Positions 62,704 to 64,000 of a stretch of DNA of 64,000 nucleotides are shown here, in pieces (position 1 is the stretch's first letter; the number at the start of each line of letters is the position of its first letter). Source of the stretch: Chryseomicrobium sp. FSL W7-1435 (GTDB lineage Bacteria; Bacillota; Bacilli; Bacillales_A; Planococcaceae); assembly GCF_038595005.1 (NCBI RefSeq), contig NZ_CP151997.1, forward strand, positions 310,001 to 374,000. Direction: 5' to 3'. The position numbers and the translations under genes were made by a program. The notes beneath the pieces were generated by a model. The model ran no database searches, was not told the origin of the DNA, and saw only the letters and a list, made by a program, of their open reading frames with translations.

Positions 62704-63300
62704 ATGCATTATCCAGCTCCGATCTCAAAATTAATCGATAGCTTTATGAAACTGCCAGGCATCGGGCCAAAGACAGCGGCTCGTCTGGCGTTTTTTGTGT
62801 TAAGTATGAAGGAAGACACGGTTACAGACTTTGCAAAAGCACTGATTGATGCAAAACGTAACCTCAGCTATTGTACGGTCTGTGGTCATATTACCGACAT
62901 CGATCCGTGTGCCATTTGCCAAGATACGTCTCGTAATCAAACTATGATTTGTGTTGTTCAAGACACGAAAGATGTGATTGCGATGGAAAAGATGCGTGAT
63001 TACCAAGGTCTTTACCATGTTTTACATGGGGCTATCTCTCCTATGGAAGGCATAGGCCCGGAGGATATCAATATCCCACCACTTCTTCAACGACTTCAAA
63101 ATGAGCAAGTGCAAGAACTCATCTTAGCAACGAACCCTACTATAGAAGGAGAAGCAACAGCGATGTATATTTCTCGTCTCGTGAAGCCTTCTGGAATACG
63201 CACTACACGTATTGCCCATGGCCTACCTGTAGGAGGCGACCTCGAATATGCAGATGAAGTGACATTATCGAAGGCGCTAGAAGGGAGACGGGAGCTGTAA
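62704..63300 (+). CDS. recR: Recombination protein RecR
   Basis: 198 residues. Helix-hairpin-helix [14 protein letters not shown], zinc finger [23 protein letters not shown] domain [14 protein letters not shown]. Acts with RecF/RecO at gaps. Its stop overlaps the next start. Confidence 0.97.
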   Translation: MHYPAPISKLIDSFMKLPGIGPKTAARLAFFVLSMKEDTVTDFAKALIDAKRNLSYCTVCGHITDIDPCAICQDTSRNQTMICVVQDTKDVIAMEKMRDYQGLYHVLHGAISPMEGIGPEDINIPPLLQRLQNEQVQELILATNPTIEGEATAMYISRLVKPSGIRTTRIAHGLPVGGDLEYADEVTLSKALEGRREL

Positions 63301-63524
63301 TGGCTTTATTTTCCCGCCGAGCTAAGATTAAAAAAGAGTTTGACGCTCGCTTTATCCGTTTATTAGAAGAAACACGTGAAGACTGGCATACTGCCCAGGC
63401 TGTCGAAGCCCATCTTGATGATTATGATCTTGACGCTATTGCTAAACGAAAAACGTTAGAGAGCATTCATTTCTATCTTTATGGTGAAGCGAAGCGGCGA
63501 CAAGTAGTCTATAAACGAAAGTAA
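63300..63524 (+). CDS. yaaL: DUF2508-family protein YaaL
   Basis: 74 residues (SRRAKIKKEFDARFIRLLEE ... FYLYGEAKRRQVVYKRK), matching YaaL. Function unknown; it always follows recR in bacilli. The ATG shares a base with the recR stop. Confidence 0.88.
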   Translation: MALFSRRAKIKKEFDARFIRLLEETREDWHTAQAVEAHLDDYDLDAIAKRKTLESIHFYLYGEAKRRQVVYKRK

Positions 63525-63555
63525 TCTCATATAGTGAAGGGAAAGGAGCTGTGAG

Positions 63556-63816
63556 ATGGTGTATCTCGGTCTTTCCCTTTTTCTTTTGATTGTTTTGTAT
63601 GTATTACGAAAACCCTTGGCTCATCTCTTTGATTGGTCAGGTCGTTTTTTATGGAGAGCTGCAGTTGGCATTCTTTGTTTGTATGTAGTTCACTTAACAG
63701 CGAGCTACACCGGAAGTGATTGGTATATACCTATCAATTATTTTACCGCGGGTTTTACAGTGATTTGTGGGGTGCCAGGAGTTCTCGGGATAGTGATTTT
63801 ATCTTTTTTGCTATAA
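63556..63816 (+). CDS. bofA: Pro-sigma-K processing inhibitor BofA
   Basis: 86 residues with two or three membrane segments and the C-terminal GFTVICGVPGVLGIVIL typical of BofA. In sporulating bacilli it holds SpoIVFB inactive in the mother cell. Its presence points to a spore former. AAAGGAG before the ATG. Confidence 0.9.
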   Translation: MVYLGLSLFLLIVLYVLRKPLAHLFDWSGRFLWRAAVGILCLYVVHLTASYTGSDWYIPINYFTAGFTVICGVPGVLGIVILSFLL

Positions 63817-63829
63817 GGTGAAAAAGATG

Positions 63830-63943
63830 TTGACCAATAAGTAAATACCATGTATTATAAATTAGGTCGCCAAGACAACACTGAATCACAGAAACACTAT
63901 TGTGAAATAAAGTGTTGACAACAACTTGTAGAGTTGGTATACT
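63830..63943 (+). promoter_or_regulatory. Tandem promoters of a second rRNA operon
   Basis: P1: TTGACC (63830) and TATTAT (63853), 17 nt apart. P2: TTGACA (63915) and TATACT (63938), 17 nt apart. From 63899 to the window end the sequence follows the leader of the first operon almost base for base, so 16S rRNA should begin outside. Confidence 0.88.
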
Positions 63944-64000
63944 TTAAAAGTTGTCTCAAGACGACATATGAACATTGAAAACTGAACATGCAAGACGTCA

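Overview
The window is a chromosomal segment around the replication origin of an endospore-type member of the Bacillales. The 16S rRNA sequence, the gene order and the protein style fit the family Planococcaceae best; I cannot fix the genus. Sporulation-linked genes (yyaC, bofA) and the usual jag-yidC-rnpA-rpmH-oriC-dnaA-dnaN-yaaA-recF-gyrB-gyrA backbone are present. Almost all genes left of oriC (about 36.1 kb) run on the minus strand and those right of it on the plus strand, as expected for divergent replication forks.

Region 1 (1-20.7 kb) looks like an acquired or accessory island devoted to reactive sulfur. It holds three ETHE1-like persulfide dioxygenase proteins (two fused to rhodanese domains), further rhodaneses, two TusA-type sulfur carrier domains, two DsrE-family proteins, a TauE/SafE exporter, a DUF302 protein and a CstR repressor with Cys31/Cys60. 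Five near-identical CstR/CsoR operator palindromes sit in promoter positions. Next to it are a two-component system, a TlpA/ResA-like thioredoxin, CcdA and a 5'-nucleotidase-fold protein whose motifs match the thiosulfohydrolase SoxB. Together these look like a cytoplasmic persulfide/thiosulfate oxidation module with a SoxV/SoxW-like electron supply. The same region carries a thioredoxin-like gene with an in-frame TGA exactly where the first redox cysteine should be, followed by a SECIS-like hairpin (possible selenoprotein), an S41 peptidase between direct non-coding repeats, an RsbR paralogue split by an in-frame TAG, and an ISL3 element that truncates two unrelated genes including a tyrosine recombinase. 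That junction marks the island boundary.

Region 2 (20.8-35.7 kb, mostly minus) is the conserved left arm of oriC: rpsR-ssb-rpsF, ychF, a DUF951 gene, an MscS channel, yyaC, a DUF554 gene, parB-parA with parS sites, noc, rsmG, mnmG, mnmE, jag, yidC, rnpA and rpmH. Region 3 (35.7-45.1 kb) is oriC with DnaA boxes on both sides of dnaA, then dnaN, yaaA, recF, gyrB and gyrA; remB is not present between recF and gyrB. Region 4 (45.1-50.4 kb) is a complete 16S-23S-5S operon without tRNAs, with tandem promoters. Region 5 (50.4-64 kb) has a glutathione peroxidase gene, guaB, dacA, a MocR/PdxR regulator (pdxST are absent from their usual place), a T-box-controlled serS, tadA, dgk-dck, tRNA-Ser, SRP RNA, dnaX-yaaK-recR-yaaL, bofA and the promoter and start of a second rRNA operon.

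Intergenic spaces near oriC carry a family of hairpin repeats (parA-noc, rnpA-rpmH, dnaN-yaaA), and two other gaps carry degenerate 21-nt periodic repeats. The strongest leads for new biology are the TGA-containing thioredoxin, the SoxB-like protein within a CstR-type sulfur island, and the oriC-proximal repeat family.
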